A stretch of DNA of 51,475 nucleotides from Microcaldota archaeon (GCA_023129075.1 JAGMCT010000017.1:1-51475); one strand, 5' to 3'; positions 34,375 through 43,618 are shown, counted from the first letter of the stretch. A program made the numbers and translations. Notes: generated by a model not told the origin, from the sequence alone.

Positions 34375-34458
34375 AATTACACATTTATTATTACACAATA
34401 CATCTATTTAAACCTTTGCCCCCGCCTTCTTATTGAAAGATTTCAAAAAAAAGAAAAT

Positions 34459-36000
34459 TCAATGCCTGAAATGTCTAATTCCTGTAAATACCATCGCCAT
34501 TCCGTGCTCGTTTGCTGCATCAATCACTTCTTGGTCTCTTATTGACCCTCCAGGCTGTATAACTGAAGTAACTCCTCTTTTTGCAGCTTCGTCAATTCCA
34601 TCTCTGAATGGAAAGAATGCATCGCTTGCCATTGCACAATCCTTTATGGTTTCTCCATATGCCTCAGCAATCAAGGCCCCTATCTTTGCTGCATCCACTC
34701 TTTTCATCTGGCCTGCACCTATTCCAACTGCCCTTTTATCTCTTGCATAAATAATTGAATTGGATTTTGCGTGCTTGCATATGGTCCATGCATACTTCAT
34801 GTTTTCCATTTCCTTTTCACTCGGCTTCCTTTTACTCACTACTTTAATTTCATTCCCGAACAATCTGTCATCAGCGGTCTGCACAAGAAGTCCTCCTTTT
34901 ACTGAACGATAGGTGCAATATTCTTCCTTTTCTTTTTCTATTCCTTTCATTTTTATCAGTCTGAGGTTTTTCTTTCTTTTGAAAACCTCTATTGCTTCTT
35001 TGCTAAACCCAGGGGCAACAACCACTTCATAAAACCTTGTTACTATTTCCTCTGCAATATCTCTGTTCACTTCTTTGTTGAATGTAACGATTCCTCCAAA
35101 TGCCGACATTGAGTCTACCAACAGAGCCTTTTTGTATGCCTCCAGCAAGTCTTCATTTGTTGCAACCCCGCAGGGATTATTGTGTTTTACTATTACACAG
35201 GTAGGCTCTTCAAACTCAGTCACCAGTTTCCACCCCCCATTTATATCAAGTATATTGTTATAGGACAGCTGTTTTCCGTTCAATTGCTCTGCACACCCAA
35301 TACATGGAGCCTTGGTCTGTTCATCCCTGTAAAATGCAGCACTCTGATGAGAGTTTTCCCCATATCTTAAATCCTGTATTTTCTTAAAACTTAAATTGAG
35401 GTATTCTGGATATCCTTCCTTTCCAAACCTCTCTCTGAAGTAGTTTTCTATCACAACATCATAATGAGCAACATGCTCAAACGCCTTAAGCATAAGTCTT
35501 TCTTTTGTTTCAATCGGAAGTTCTCCTTTTTCCATTATTTCATCTGCAATTCCCTCATAATCCTCAGGGTCGCAGACAACCCCAACATCCTTGTAATTCT
35601 TTGCAGCCGCCCTTATCAGGGTTGGTCCGCCTATATCTATTTTTTCAATTGCATCTTCTAAAGAATGTTCCCCCTCTATTGTTTTTTCAAAAGGATAAAG
35701 ATTCACCACAACCAAATCTATTCCATTAATTTCGTACTTCTCCATCTCTTCCTTGTCCCTTTCTCTTCTTCCAAGAATTCCCCCGTGGATTTTTGGATGC
35801 AGTGTCCTGATCCTCCCATCCATCATCTCAGGAAAACCAGTGATTTCCTCAACTTTTTTTACCTTAATTCCGGCCTCAGTTAATTTTTCGTAGGTTCCTC
35901 CCGTTGAGATTATTTCTATTTCCATTTCCCGGAGTTTTCTTGCAAATTCAATTAGCCTCTTTTTATCCGAAACGCTCACTAAAGCAGTTTTAATTTTCAT
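34459..36000 (-). CDS. purH: Bifunctional AICAR formyltransferase / IMP cyclohydrolase
   Basis: 513 aa from the ATG at 36000 (MKIKTALVSVSDK); the open frame extends to 36081 without PurH similarity. IMP cyclohydrolase domain about 1-195: STGGTYEKL, DGRIRTLHPKIHGG. AICAR transformylase domain: LRYGENSHQSAAFYRD, VIVKHNNPCGVATNE, GAGQMKRVDAA. It catalyses the last two steps of purine synthesis using formyl-tetrahydrofolate. Many archaea use PurP and PurO instead, so the bacterial-type fused enzyme suggests transfer or an unusual lineage. Its promoter lies between it and the ankyrin gene upstream. Confidence 0.95.
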   Translation of the reverse strand: MKIKTALVSVSDKKRLIEFARKLREMEIEIISTGGTYEKLTEAGIKVKKVEEITGFPEMMDGRIRTLHPKIHGGILGRRERDKEEMEKYEINGIDLVVVNLYPFEKTIEGEHSLEDAIEKIDIGGPTLIRAAAKNYKDVGVVCDPEDYEGIADEIMEKGELPIETKERLMLKAFEHVAHYDVVIENYFRERFGKEGYPEYLNLSFKKIQDLRYGENSHQSAAFYRDEQTKAPCIGCAEQLNGKQLSYNNILDINGGWKLVTEFEEPTCVIVKHNNPCGVATNEDLLEAYKKALLVDSMSAFGGIVTFNKEVNRDIAEEIVTRFYEVVVAPGFSKEAIEVFKRKKNLRLIKMKGIEKEKEEYCTYRSVKGGLLVQTADDRLFGNEIKVVSKRKPSEKEMENMKYAWTICKHAKSNSIIYARDKRAVGIGAGQMKRVDAAKIGALIAEAYGETIKDCAMASDAFFPFRDGIDEAAKRGVTSVIQPGGSIRDQEVIDAANEHGMAMVFTGIRHFRH

Positions 36001-36091
36001 GCAAAAACCAGTTAATATTATAGAATACAATCTTCTTAAAAACCTTGTGTTTTTTGAAGAAAAATGTATGTTCTCCACCAATTCAAAAGGA

Positions 36092-37006
36092 TTATTGAAC
36101 TAATCTTCTTATTCTATTCTTACCAAGTTCCTTTCCTGGTTTTCTTATTCCTTTATTGGTAGTGATGGGTATATTTTCATTCCACACTCTCTGAAGATTA
36201 GTAAATAACTCTAATGATTGTTCTTTTGTTATTAAACCTTTTTTCGTGAGTTCCCTTAGAACAGTAATAATTTCTCCCTTTTTATCCGGAGATATATTCT
36301 CTGGATTTGAATAAATTTCAAACATAAATCTTTGTTCTTTGGTGAATAATTCTGGTTTTTCTTCTGCTATTTGGTTTATTGTATTTCTTACATGAATGGA
36401 GTTTGTATACTTCTTACATATATAAATGACATCTGCCCTATTTTCTATTAATAATTCTGCTATTTCTGTATTTTCAGTGTAAGCTGCATGTGTTAATACT
36501 GTTCCATCAAGGTTATCCTTTGCGTTTACATCTGCCTCCTTTTTTATTAATAATTCTGCCATTTCTATATGTTTATATCTAGCAGCCAATATTAAAGCTG
36601 TCCAACCATCTTCATTCTTTGCATTCACATCCACCCCCTTTTCTATTAATAATTCAGCTATTTTCAAGTATCCATTGTCAGAAGCCAACATTAGTGTTGT
36701 CGTATTATAACTATCCTTTGCATTCACATCTGCTTCTTTTTCTATCAATAGTTTTACTGTTTCTGCATATCCTTTTTTAGCAGCCCACATTAAGGCTGTC
36801 CAACCATCTTTATCTTCTGCATTTACATCCGCTCCAATAAGAAGGGCATATTTTATTCCTATGTTACTTCCAATCTTAGCAGACTTTAAAAGAATTTCAT
36901 TCGGTTTTTCCAAGGATTTCAATTCATCCGGAAGCTTGAAGTAAAGATATTTCCTATACGGCCATTCAAGAATCTTTCTAAAACTAGTTTTTTTCTCTGC
37001 TCCCAT
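36092..37006 (-). CDS. Ankyrin-repeat protein with shared C-terminal domain (copy C)
   Basis: 304 aa from the ATG at 37006, which lies at the same place relative to the conserved promoter as the start at 22080; an upstream in-frame ATG at 37024 falls inside the promoter block. An N-terminal segment of about 50 residues (WPYRKYLYFKLPDELKSLEKPNEILLKSAKIGS) is shared with copy E. About four to five ankyrin repeats follow, then the family C-terminal domain (EKPELFTKEQRFMFEIYSNP.. GLITKEQSLELFTNLQ.. RKPGKELGKN). Single gene with its own promoter. Confidence 0.9.
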   Translation of the reverse strand: MGAEKKTSFRKILEWPYRKYLYFKLPDELKSLEKPNEILLKSAKIGSNIGIKYALLIGADVNAEDKDGWTALMWAAKKGYAETVKLLIEKEADVNAKDSYNTTTLMLASDNGYLKIAELLIEKGVDVNAKNEDGWTALILAARYKHIEMAELLIKKEADVNAKDNLDGTVLTHAAYTENTEIAELLIENRADVIYICKKYTNSIHVRNTINQIAEEKPELFTKEQRFMFEIYSNPENISPDKKGEIITVLRELTKKGLITKEQSLELFTNLQRVWNENIPITTNKGIRKPGKELGKNRIRRLVQ

Positions 37007-37052
37007 GACAATACATTCCCACAAACAGTTTAAAAGGGTTTCTCTTCGTGAA
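37007..37052 (-). promoter_or_regulatory. Ankyrin-family promoter C
   Basis: Minus strand: AGAGAAACCCTTTTAAACTG, then TTTGTGGGAATGTATTGTC and the ATG at 37006. It differs from promoter A at only a few of about 45 positions, although the genes are 15 kb apart. Confidence 0.6.
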
Positions 37053-37137
37053 ATAACTCTTTCTTAGAATACACACAGTTAAGAATTTCTAATTAGTTGT
37101 TGAGTTATATTAAAATAAATAGAAACAAATACCTACC

Positions 37138-37169
37138 TTTTAAAACCATTTTGGTCCATATAAAACCAT
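37138..37169 (+). promoter_or_regulatory. Leaderless promoter of the 144-aa gene, similar to the repeat-protein promoters
   Basis: CCTTTTAAAACCATTTTGG followed by 15 nt and the ATG at 37170. The same order (CCTTTTTAAA, CATTTTGG, 16 nt, ATG) precedes the 70-aa-repeat genes. Confidence 0.5.
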
Positions 37170-37604
37170 ATGTCTGAATTAAAAATCCAGAAACCCATTG
37201 AAAAAACATGTCCTGCAAAAAAATTTCCGAATTATAAATGTCCCAAAGATGAAATAAAAAAAATAAAAAATATCTCATCAGCAGAAGAAATAAGAAACAT
37301 GCTTTTTGAGTTTTCTAAAAATCTTCCTGATGAACTGGATGAGAAATGCAAATTCCATTGTCTAAAGCAGTTTTACAGGCTAGCCGGAAAAGCAAAAAGA
37401 AACCTGAATCCATGGTCTGCAGGGGGAATAATGGACGATATTGGCGGAATTTTACTTTCTTTGGGCATGCCAAAAGAAGCTCTTGCCATGTATAAAAAAG
37501 CACTCCATGCTGCAGGAAAAACAGGAGATGCAGAAAAAAGAGAATGGGCAACAAAATTCTTATCAGAAAAAATAAAAAAATTAGAAAAAATAATGAAAAA
37601 TTAG
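37170..37604 (+). CDS. Hypothetical helical protein (TPR-like)
   Basis: 144 aa. The N-terminus has paired cysteines (Cys14, Cys24) in TCPAKKFPNYKCP and a second pair in EKCKFHCLKQF (about 61-65), so a metal or disulfide role is possible. The C-terminal half resembles one TPR unit (GGILLSLGMPKEALAMYKKALHAAGKTGD). No family recognised. Its promoter resembles those of the repeat-protein array, so it may belong to the same regulon. It overlaps the convergent fbp gene end by 4 bp. Confidence 0.7.
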   Translation: MSELKIQKPIEKTCPAKKFPNYKCPKDEIKKIKNISSAEEIRNMLFEFSKNLPDELDEKCKFHCLKQFYRLAGKAKRNLNPWSAGGIMDDIGGILLSLGMPKEALAMYKKALHAAGKTGDAEKREWATKFLSEKIKKLEKIMKN

Positions 37605-38710
37605 ATAGATTCAAATCTATCTTTTAGTTTTTCCATTACTTTAGGAAGTGTAGTATATTCCATATCCTCAGGACCAAGCCTGTGCGGTTCAAAAGGACCA
37701 TGCCTTCTCATATAATCCGCAACCTCAAGGGCCTTTGTTCGTGCCCTGTCATATGCAACATCAGCAAATACATCCATGGGCCCTACAAGGGTTCCTTCAT
37801 TCAGCTGGAACCCCAAAGCCACTACTCTTGGAGGCCCGTCAAACCTTGTTGGGATTGCATTTTTCTGAGAGCACGGCATTAATGGACCATTGTGAGAGCC
37901 CCTCATCCATCCGGATACTAAATGCGGGAATGCAAACGGCTCAACAATCTCCCCAACAGCAGGAAGTCCGCTCTGTCCCCTTACGAGTGCAACAGGGTCA
38001 TCTTTTCCTACGTATTCTCCTGCTATCTCATGCAGTTTATCTGTACTTATTACTGCAGCTGCCTCATTTTCAGGAACCTTATTTTCAGGTCCGGGATAAA
38101 CCCTTTTTATTACATATCTGCTTTTTGCCCCAATTAAAGCAAGCAGGTCGTACAATTCTTCAGGGGTTTTCAGCATAACCTTCTTATGATTTTTTATATC
38201 ATAGACCTCAAATCTGAATCCCTTGTGCATATTCGGGTCTATAATTAATCCTGCAGTATTGAACGGGTCCCCGAACATCCTGAAGATTGGCAGGTTAAAT
38301 GCTCCTGGCTCTGTTTTATCCATCAAAAATGCAACAATAGGTTCGCTTCTTCTTTCTTCAAATTCCATCTCTGCACAGCCAGGACCCATTCCTTTTACAT
38401 TTCCTGAAAAGGCATCAGAGAGAATATCCTGTCCTGCCCCGTACAATTTCAGTCCTTTTGCTATCTCAGTGCACTCCATAAACACATTCCATGCCGCCCC
38501 ATGAATATCCTTGCTGTCTATTCCTTTATCATGAGTCAGGATAAGGTCAAGGTCGTCCCCAACACTTGCAACGTAATAATCAAGCAGTGTTCCCTTGCTT
38601 TTTTCATCCTTAAGCAGTTCCCCTGCCTTTTTCTTAAGTTCTTCATGCACCTTCTGGTGGCCGGTATAACTTCCAATATCAGCTTTTATTATGCTCACAG
38701 TCGTTTTCAT
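37601..38710 (-). CDS. fbp: Fructose-1,6-bisphosphate aldolase/phosphatase (archaeal bifunctional)
   Basis: 369 aa from the ATG at 38710, preceded by GGGTGA; an ATG at 38725 would overlap the reductase gene. The start KTTVSIIKADIGSYTGHQKVH and VASVGDDLDLILTHDKG provide the metal-binding Asp residues. CAEMEFEERRSEPIVAFLMDKTEPGAF is typical. The enzyme forms fructose-6-phosphate from triose phosphates and is a marker of gluconeogenesis in archaea. It lies 4 bp after nrdJ on the same strand. Confidence 0.95.
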   Translation of the reverse strand: MKTTVSIIKADIGSYTGHQKVHEELKKKAGELLKDEKSKGTLLDYYVASVGDDLDLILTHDKGIDSKDIHGAAWNVFMECTEIAKGLKLYGAGQDILSDAFSGNVKGMGPGCAEMEFEERRSEPIVAFLMDKTEPGAFNLPIFRMFGDPFNTAGLIIDPNMHKGFRFEVYDIKNHKKVMLKTPEELYDLLALIGAKSRYVIKRVYPGPENKVPENEAAAVISTDKLHEIAGEYVGKDDPVALVRGQSGLPAVGEIVEPFAFPHLVSGWMRGSHNGPLMPCSQKNAIPTRFDGPPRVVALGFQLNEGTLVGPMDVFADVAYDRARTKALEVADYMRRHGPFEPHRLGPEDMEYTTLPKVMEKLKDRFESI

Positions 38711-38714
38711 TTTT

Positions 38715-41700
38715 TCACCCTTCAATATTCTTATCTTCTCCCCCTACTGAGAGGACCTGTTCATCCCTGCTTTTATCTCTATATACAGTTACTCCCTTGC
38801 AGCCTGTTTTCCATGCCAGCAGGTATGCTTTTTCCACATCCTCAACAGTGGCTGTTGAAGGCAGATTGATTGTTTTTGAAACTGCAAGGTCCGTATATTT
38901 CTGAAATGCTGCCTGCATTAGGATATGATTCTCAGGAGTTATGTCATGTGAAACAACAAAGATATCTTTGATATCCTGAGGCATATTTTCCATATTGTGA
39001 ATTGTTCCATACTTTATTACTTCTTTCATTAATTCTATGGAATACAGCCCTCTGACCTTTAGGATATGTTCAAATGCAGGGTCTGTATAATAGAGTTTCG
39101 TTCCATCCATTACCTTTTTTATATAAGCCAAAGCAAATAGGGGTTCAATCCCGCTTGAAGTATTACTAATCATTGAGATGGTTCCTGTTGGGGCCATTGA
39201 AGTTACGGTTGCATTTCTCATTGCATCATATTTCTTTGCCCATTCACTCTTTTTGAATTCAGGGAAAGAACCTCTTTCCCTCCCAAGTTCATGGCTCATC
39301 TTTCTTGATTCCTCTGTAACAAATTTCATTACCTCCTCTGCAACTTCTCTCCCATCCTCACTGTTGTAGCTTATCCCCATCTTGAAAAGCATTCTTGCAA
39401 AGCCCATTATTCCAAGTCCAATTCTTCTGTGTCTTTTTGTTGATTCTTCTATTATGGGAAGGGGATATTTATTCAATTCTATAACATTATCAAGGAATCT
39501 TGTTCCAAGTCTTACAACCTTCTTTAGCCTATTCCAATTAACCTTTTTCTTCCAGTCACCTTTTGTCCAGTTTATTTCTACAAATTTATCAAGGTTTATG
39601 CTTCCAAGGTTGCATGATTCATAATTTGGCATAGGAACTTCTCCACAGTTGTGAACCATAAGGCCGTTTGCAGAAAAGGCATGGGTTGCAGGTTCGGTTA
39701 GGTCATAAACATCTTCAATCCCAACAAATTCTATATGTTCCACAGAGGTATCCAAGTTGTCCGAATAAATCTCTGTTGGTTTGAGCGCATGAAACTTCTC
39801 ATTTTTTGCAGAGACCGCAAATCCTATCTTTTCCATGAACCTGAACATACTTTCCCTGCTGATTACCAACTCATGCTGGGCCCTGCAGAGATATAATTTC
39901 GGGTTTCTGTTTGTATCAGGCATTAATTTGCGGTGTTTCCCCCTCCTTTCTTTATAAACTTTTGAAAGGACCCCAAACTGGAGAAGTAGAATCTGCACCT
40001 GTTTCAGCAATTTTACTGAATTAGAAGCAAGTCTTATGCTTATTCCTTTTTTGGAGTTTCCCTGCACCGAGCCATCTGCTCCAAATAGCGCTGAAAGGAA
40101 GCAGCCTACTGATTCTCCATCCATATAAAATACTGAGGAAGGCACCTCTTTTTCATGAGATTTTACAGGTCTCACTCCCAGCTCATAGAACCTTCTTGCT
40201 ATTTTAGATGAATACTTAAGCCTGGTTTCTGTTTCCCCTTCAATAGGTTTTATTTCTGCACCATTTAATTCATCCAGATATCCCTTAAAGATAGGAAGCA
40301 ATTCCATCTTTTCATTTTTATTGAAATAGAAAATAACATCCTGCACATCCTTTGTCATCGTGCCGTCTCCGATTAACCATCCAAGCATCATTGCCATCTC
40401 TTTATCCGCATGCAGTTCTCCGAACCTCCCGTTTTTCTGAAGAATAAGCCTGTCCTTCTTTGTAAGTTCTCCCAAGGGTTTCCATCCTGATTCAGTAAGG
40501 AATCTGTGGTCTGCAGTAGCCTTCACTTCATACCCTGCTTTCGTCCTCATCACATACACTTCTTTCTCAGCGGTCTTTCCAGCCCAGGTAATCGGATGAT
40601 ATTCTCCATCAGATCCAAGAACGTGGTGGGGGTTGTGCACTTTTGATATCTCCACCAGCCCTTCATTGGTGGTTACGAGCGTATCCTTTGCAACGCAAGG
40701 ATTAGTTGCATGAATTGGATATTCCGGAGTGGGATTGGTTTTGTTTATTGTATCGATGAATATAATTCCAGGTTCAGCAGATTTCCATGCACTATATGCA
40801 ATAAGGTTGAATACACTTTTTGCTTTTATTTTTCTTATTGGCTCCTTCGTTCTTGGATTCAATAAATCATATTCCCCATTCTCTTCAACAGCTTTCATGA
40901 ATTTATCATCAACAGCAACGCTTACATTGAAGTTTTCAAGCATTCCCTTTGTTTGTTTTGCATCAATGAATTCTTCAATATCTGGATGCCATACATTAAG
41001 TACACCCATGTTGGCCCCTCTTCTTTTGCCACCCTGTTTTATTATGCTTGTAGCATGGTCAAACACAGTCATGAAGGAGATTGGGCCTGATGCAACTCCG
41101 GCAGTAGATTTTACAAAATCTCCTTTCGGCCTTAAGTTTGAAAACGAAAATCCAGTTCCACCTCCACTCTGATGAATCACTGCGGCATTCTTTACCGTAT
41201 CAAATATCTCAGATAGGCTGTCTCCAACCCCAAGCACAAAGCACGCTGAAAGCTGGCCAAGAGCAGTACCTGCGTTCATAAGGGTAGGCGAATTAGGCAA
41301 AAACTCAAAATTAGTCATTATGTTGTAAAACTCATTTTCATAATATTCAGTTGTCTTTTCACCTCCCCCTAATTTCTGTTCTGCGGAGCAGATAAATTTT
41401 GCAACCCTTTTAAATAATTCTTTTGGGGTTTCTATTATTTCCCCTTCCTCATTCTTAAGCAGATATCTCCTCTGCAGGACCTGCACAGAATTCATTGATA
41501 ATTTCAGGTCATCCTTTACTCCAAGCAGTTTCTTCATTTTTCTTTCTATATCTTTCTGATTTCTGTAAAGAATGTAGGCTTTTGCTGTTGCTGCATGTCC
41601 CATTTCTATAAGTGATTTCTCTACGGCGTCCTGGACATCATCAACTCCAGGGACCTGGTCTTTATATTTTTCATTAAGGGTTTCCACAACTTTTTCTGCT

Positions 41701-41825
41701 ATTTCTTCTGTTTTTTCCTTGTCTTTCCCTCCCACTGCCTGAGCAGCTTTCCATATTGCATTTGCTATCTTTTCCTTTTCAAAGTCAACGATAGTTCCAT
41801 CTCTCTTTTTTATCTTAGTTATCAA
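38715..41825 (-). CDS. nrdJ: Class II (B12-dependent) ribonucleotide reductase with intein
   Basis: 1036 aa before splicing, 686 aa after. Residues 1-95 form an ATP-cone (ITKIKKRDGTIVDFEKEKI.. GHAATAKAYILYR). The catalytic barrel shows NSPTLMNAGT (178-187), QLSACFVLGV with the substrate-site Cys (about 195), and HATNP joined after splicing to CGEVPMPNYESCNLGSINL, which holds the radical-site Cys region. VTSMAPTGTISMISNTSSGIEP and GCKGVTVYRDKSRDEQVL are typical NrdJ segments. The protein stops soon after, without the C-terminal CxxC tail many NrdJ proteins have. It makes dNTPs without oxygen dependence. Thioredoxin is encoded at 23519. Confidence 0.92.
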   Translation of the reverse strand: MITKIKKRDGTIVDFEKEKIANAIWKAAQAVGGKDKEKTEEIAEKVVETLNEKYKDQVPGVDDVQDAVEKSLIEMGHAATAKAYILYRNQKDIERKMKKLLGVKDDLKLSMNSVQVLQRRYLLKNEEGEIIETPKELFKRVAKFICSAEQKLGGGEKTTEYYENEFYNIMTNFEFLPNSPTLMNAGTALGQLSACFVLGVGDSLSEIFDTVKNAAVIHQSGGGTGFSFSNLRPKGDFVKSTAGVASGPISFMTVFDHATSIIKQGGKRRGANMGVLNVWHPDIEEFIDAKQTKGMLENFNVSVAVDDKFMKAVEENGEYDLLNPRTKEPIRKIKAKSVFNLIAYSAWKSAEPGIIFIDTINKTNPTPEYPIHATNPCVAKDTLVTTNEGLVEISKVHNPHHVLGSDGEYHPITWAGKTAEKEVYVMRTKAGYEVKATADHRFLTESGWKPLGELTKKDRLILQKNGRFGELHADKEMAMMLGWLIGDGTMTKDVQDVIFYFNKNEKMELLPIFKGYLDELNGAEIKPIEGETETRLKYSSKIARRFYELGVRPVKSHEKEVPSSVFYMDGESVGCFLSALFGADGSVQGNSKKGISIRLASNSVKLLKQVQILLLQFGVLSKVYKERRGKHRKLMPDTNRNPKLYLCRAQHELVISRESMFRFMEKIGFAVSAKNEKFHALKPTEIYSDNLDTSVEHIEFVGIEDVYDLTEPATHAFSANGLMVHNCGEVPMPNYESCNLGSINLDKFVEINWTKGDWKKKVNWNRLKKVVRLGTRFLDNVIELNKYPLPIIEESTKRHRRIGLGIMGFARMLFKMGISYNSEDGREVAEEVMKFVTEESRKMSHELGRERGSFPEFKKSEWAKKYDAMRNATVTSMAPTGTISMISNTSSGIEPLFALAYIKKVMDGTKLYYTDPAFEHILKVRGLYSIELMKEVIKYGTIHNMENMPQDIKDIFVVSHDITPENHILMQAAFQKYTDLAVSKTINLPSTATVEDVEKAYLLAWKTGCKGVTVYRDKSRDEQVLSVGGEDKNIEG
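39648..40697 (-). other. Intein with LAGLIDADG homing endonuclease inside NrdJ
   Basis: Residues 377-726 (350 aa) interrupt the ATNP/CGEVP active-site motif. Splicing residues are all present: Cys1 (CVAKDTLV), block B TADHRF with the Thr and His, penultimate His and terminal Asn (GLMVHN), and Cys as the +1 extein residue. Two LAGLIDADG helices, LGWLIGDGT (about 481-489) and FLSALFGADGS (about 576-586), indicate a complete DOD endonuclease. Insertion in the most conserved part of the target gene is typical. It is probably active in splicing, and perhaps still mobile. Confidence 0.93.
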
Positions 41826-41938
41826 CTAGACACCTCCCGTAAAAAACAATATCCTATTGTGCTACACATTAAAAAAAGGACTTTTTTCTCTCGTGAATCT
41901 TTTTACACAATATTTATCTTAATTAAACAATTAGAGCT

Positions 41939-42646
41939 TTAATTGATTATTTTTCTTAGTCTTTCTTTCTTTAGTTCTTTCGTCGGTTTTCTCATTCCTT
42001 TATTAGTAATAATATTTTCATTATTATTCCACATTCTTTGAAGATTTTTGAATAATTCCAGTGCTTCTGTTTTTGATATTGAACCGTTCTTTTGTAGCTC
42101 TCTTAGAACTTCAATTACTTTTTTCTTTTTATTTATAGAAAACTTTCCAGGATTAGAATAAAGATTAAGCATAATTCTCTGTTTTTCTGTAAATAGCTCT
42201 GGTTTTTCTCTTGCAAGTTGGTTTATTGTTTCTCTTGCACTACCATTTTTACACGCGCAAACAACATTTGCTCCTTTCCTTATCAATAGTTTTACTGTTT
42301 TTTTATGTTCATAGCTAGCAGCCAAAATTAATGCTGTTCCACCAAACCCACCCTTTGCATTTATATCTGCTCCATTTTGTATTAAGAATTCAGCTATTCT
42401 TATATATCCATAAGAAGCAGCCCACATTAATGCTGTTTCACCCCATCTGTTTTTTGCATTCACATATGCCCCTTTTTTTATTAACATTTCTGCTGTTTTT
42501 GTATGTCCATTCTCAGCAGTATGCATCAATGCGGTCCATCCACTATTATTCGTTGTATTTATATCCGCACCGAAAAATAGGACAATCCTTGCTCTAATGG
42601 TGCTTCCTTTTTTTGCAGCTTCCAGAAGTTTTTCATCCCAATCCAT
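41939..42646 (-). CDS. Ankyrin-repeat protein with shared C-terminal domain (copy D)
   Basis: 235 aa. MDWDEKLLEAAKKGS is followed by about four ankyrin repeats (to about residue 135), then the family C-terminal domain (EKPELFTEKQRIMLNLYSNP.. NGSISKTEALELFKNLQRMW.. MRKPTKEL). The ATG directly follows the stop codon of copy E without a gap, the same coupling as copies A/B. It has no promoter of its own. Confidence 0.9.
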   Translation of the reverse strand: MDWDEKLLEAAKKGSTIRARIVLFFGADINTTNNSGWTALMHTAENGHTKTAEMLIKKGAYVNAKNRWGETALMWAASYGYIRIAEFLIQNGADINAKGGFGGTALILAASYEHKKTVKLLIRKGANVVCACKNGSARETINQLAREKPELFTEKQRIMLNLYSNPGKFSINKKKKVIEVLRELQKNGSISKTEALELFKNLQRMWNNNENIITNKGMRKPTKELKKERLRKIIN

Positions 42647-43618
42647 CTAAACCATCCTATTCAATTTTCTCAGATTCTTTCCATCAGGTTTCTTTTCTGG
42701 TTTTCTCAGTTCTCCATTTAATCCAAATTCTATTTTCTGATTCCAGGAGCTCATCATTCTTTCAAATGTTTCTTTTGCTCTTACCTTTGTTATCATCTTA
42801 TTTTTTCTCAATTTTCTCAATTTTTCAACTGCCTTTTTCTTCTCAGATAATTCTATGCTTCCGGGATCTGCTATCAAGTTATAGTCCAGTGTTTTCCATT
42901 CCGGATTTTTCTCAACAAATATGTCCATGTTTTTAGCGAGTGTTGCTCTCCCTCCCGCAAGTGAGTTTGAATATAGGCTAGGGTCCTCTTCTGCCTTTAA
43001 CCTGGCATACGCCAAATCAGCACCTTTTTCCAGAAGAATCCTGATAACCCTTTCTTGTTCATATGCCCTAGGAAATTGGAAAAGCCTTGTAAGAATGGTG
43101 TTTCCAGAATTGGTTTTTGCATTCACATCAGCCCCCTTTTCCAGCATCCTTTCTACTATTTTAATAAAAACCTTATTACAGCCCTCGCAAATCTGCATAA
43201 AGGGAGTCACACTTTCTACATCAGGTACATTTGGGTCGGCCCCGTGTTCAATAAGAAGATTAATCACCTCAATGATAGGATAACGTCGTCTTTCCCCTCT
43301 GAGAGCCGCAGCCAGTGCTGAACCTCCATACTTTTCATCCCTGTCCCTTATATTTGGGTTTGCCCCGTTTTTCAACAGAAATTCAACAACCTTAAGATAT
43401 TTACGTTCAGAAGCATAAATAAGAGGGGTTGCCCACTCATCCATCGCATTAACATCAGCCCCAAGTAGGAGTGCCAGTTTAACCCCTTCAAGACTTCCTG
43501 TGATTGCTGAGCGCACTATAAGCTCATCCGGAGTTTTTCCTTCATCCACCATCTTTTTTAATTTCTCAGGAAGCTTGCGGTAAAGAAGTTTTGTGCTTAT
43601 CATCTTCCCTAAGTCCAT
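42647..43618 (-). CDS. Ankyrin-repeat protein, divergent member (copy E)
   Basis: 323 aa. The N-terminal segment (KLLYRKLPEKLKKMVDEGKTPDELIVRSAITGS) matches copy C in layout. About five ankyrin repeats follow; these are less uniform than in the other copies and include GADPNVPDVESVTPFMQI and GADVNAKTNSGNTILTRLF. The C-terminal domain is recognisable but diverged (EKNPEWKTLDYNLIADPGS.. ITKVRAKETFERMMSSWN.. RKPEKKPDGKNLRKL). First gene of the unit with copy D. Confidence 0.88.
   Translation of the reverse strand: MDLGKMISTKLLYRKLPEKLKKMVDEGKTPDELIVRSAITGSLEGVKLALLLGADVNAMDEWATPLIYASERKYLKVVEFLLKNGANPNIRDRDEKYGGSALAAALRGERRRYPIIEVINLLIEHGADPNVPDVESVTPFMQICEGCNKVFIKIVERMLEKGADVNAKTNSGNTILTRLFQFPRAYEQERVIRILLEKGADLAYARLKAEEDPSLYSNSLAGGRATLAKNMDIFVEKNPEWKTLDYNLIADPGSIELSEKKKAVEKLRKLRKNKMITKVRAKETFERMMSSWNQKIEFGLNGELRKPEKKPDGKNLRKLNRMV

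Noticed and set aside
37070-37140. AT-rich segment between ankyrin copy C and the 144-aa gene as a small RNA gene
   Set aside because: No promoter-independent structure or known RNA motif seen; it is only a short divergent spacer.
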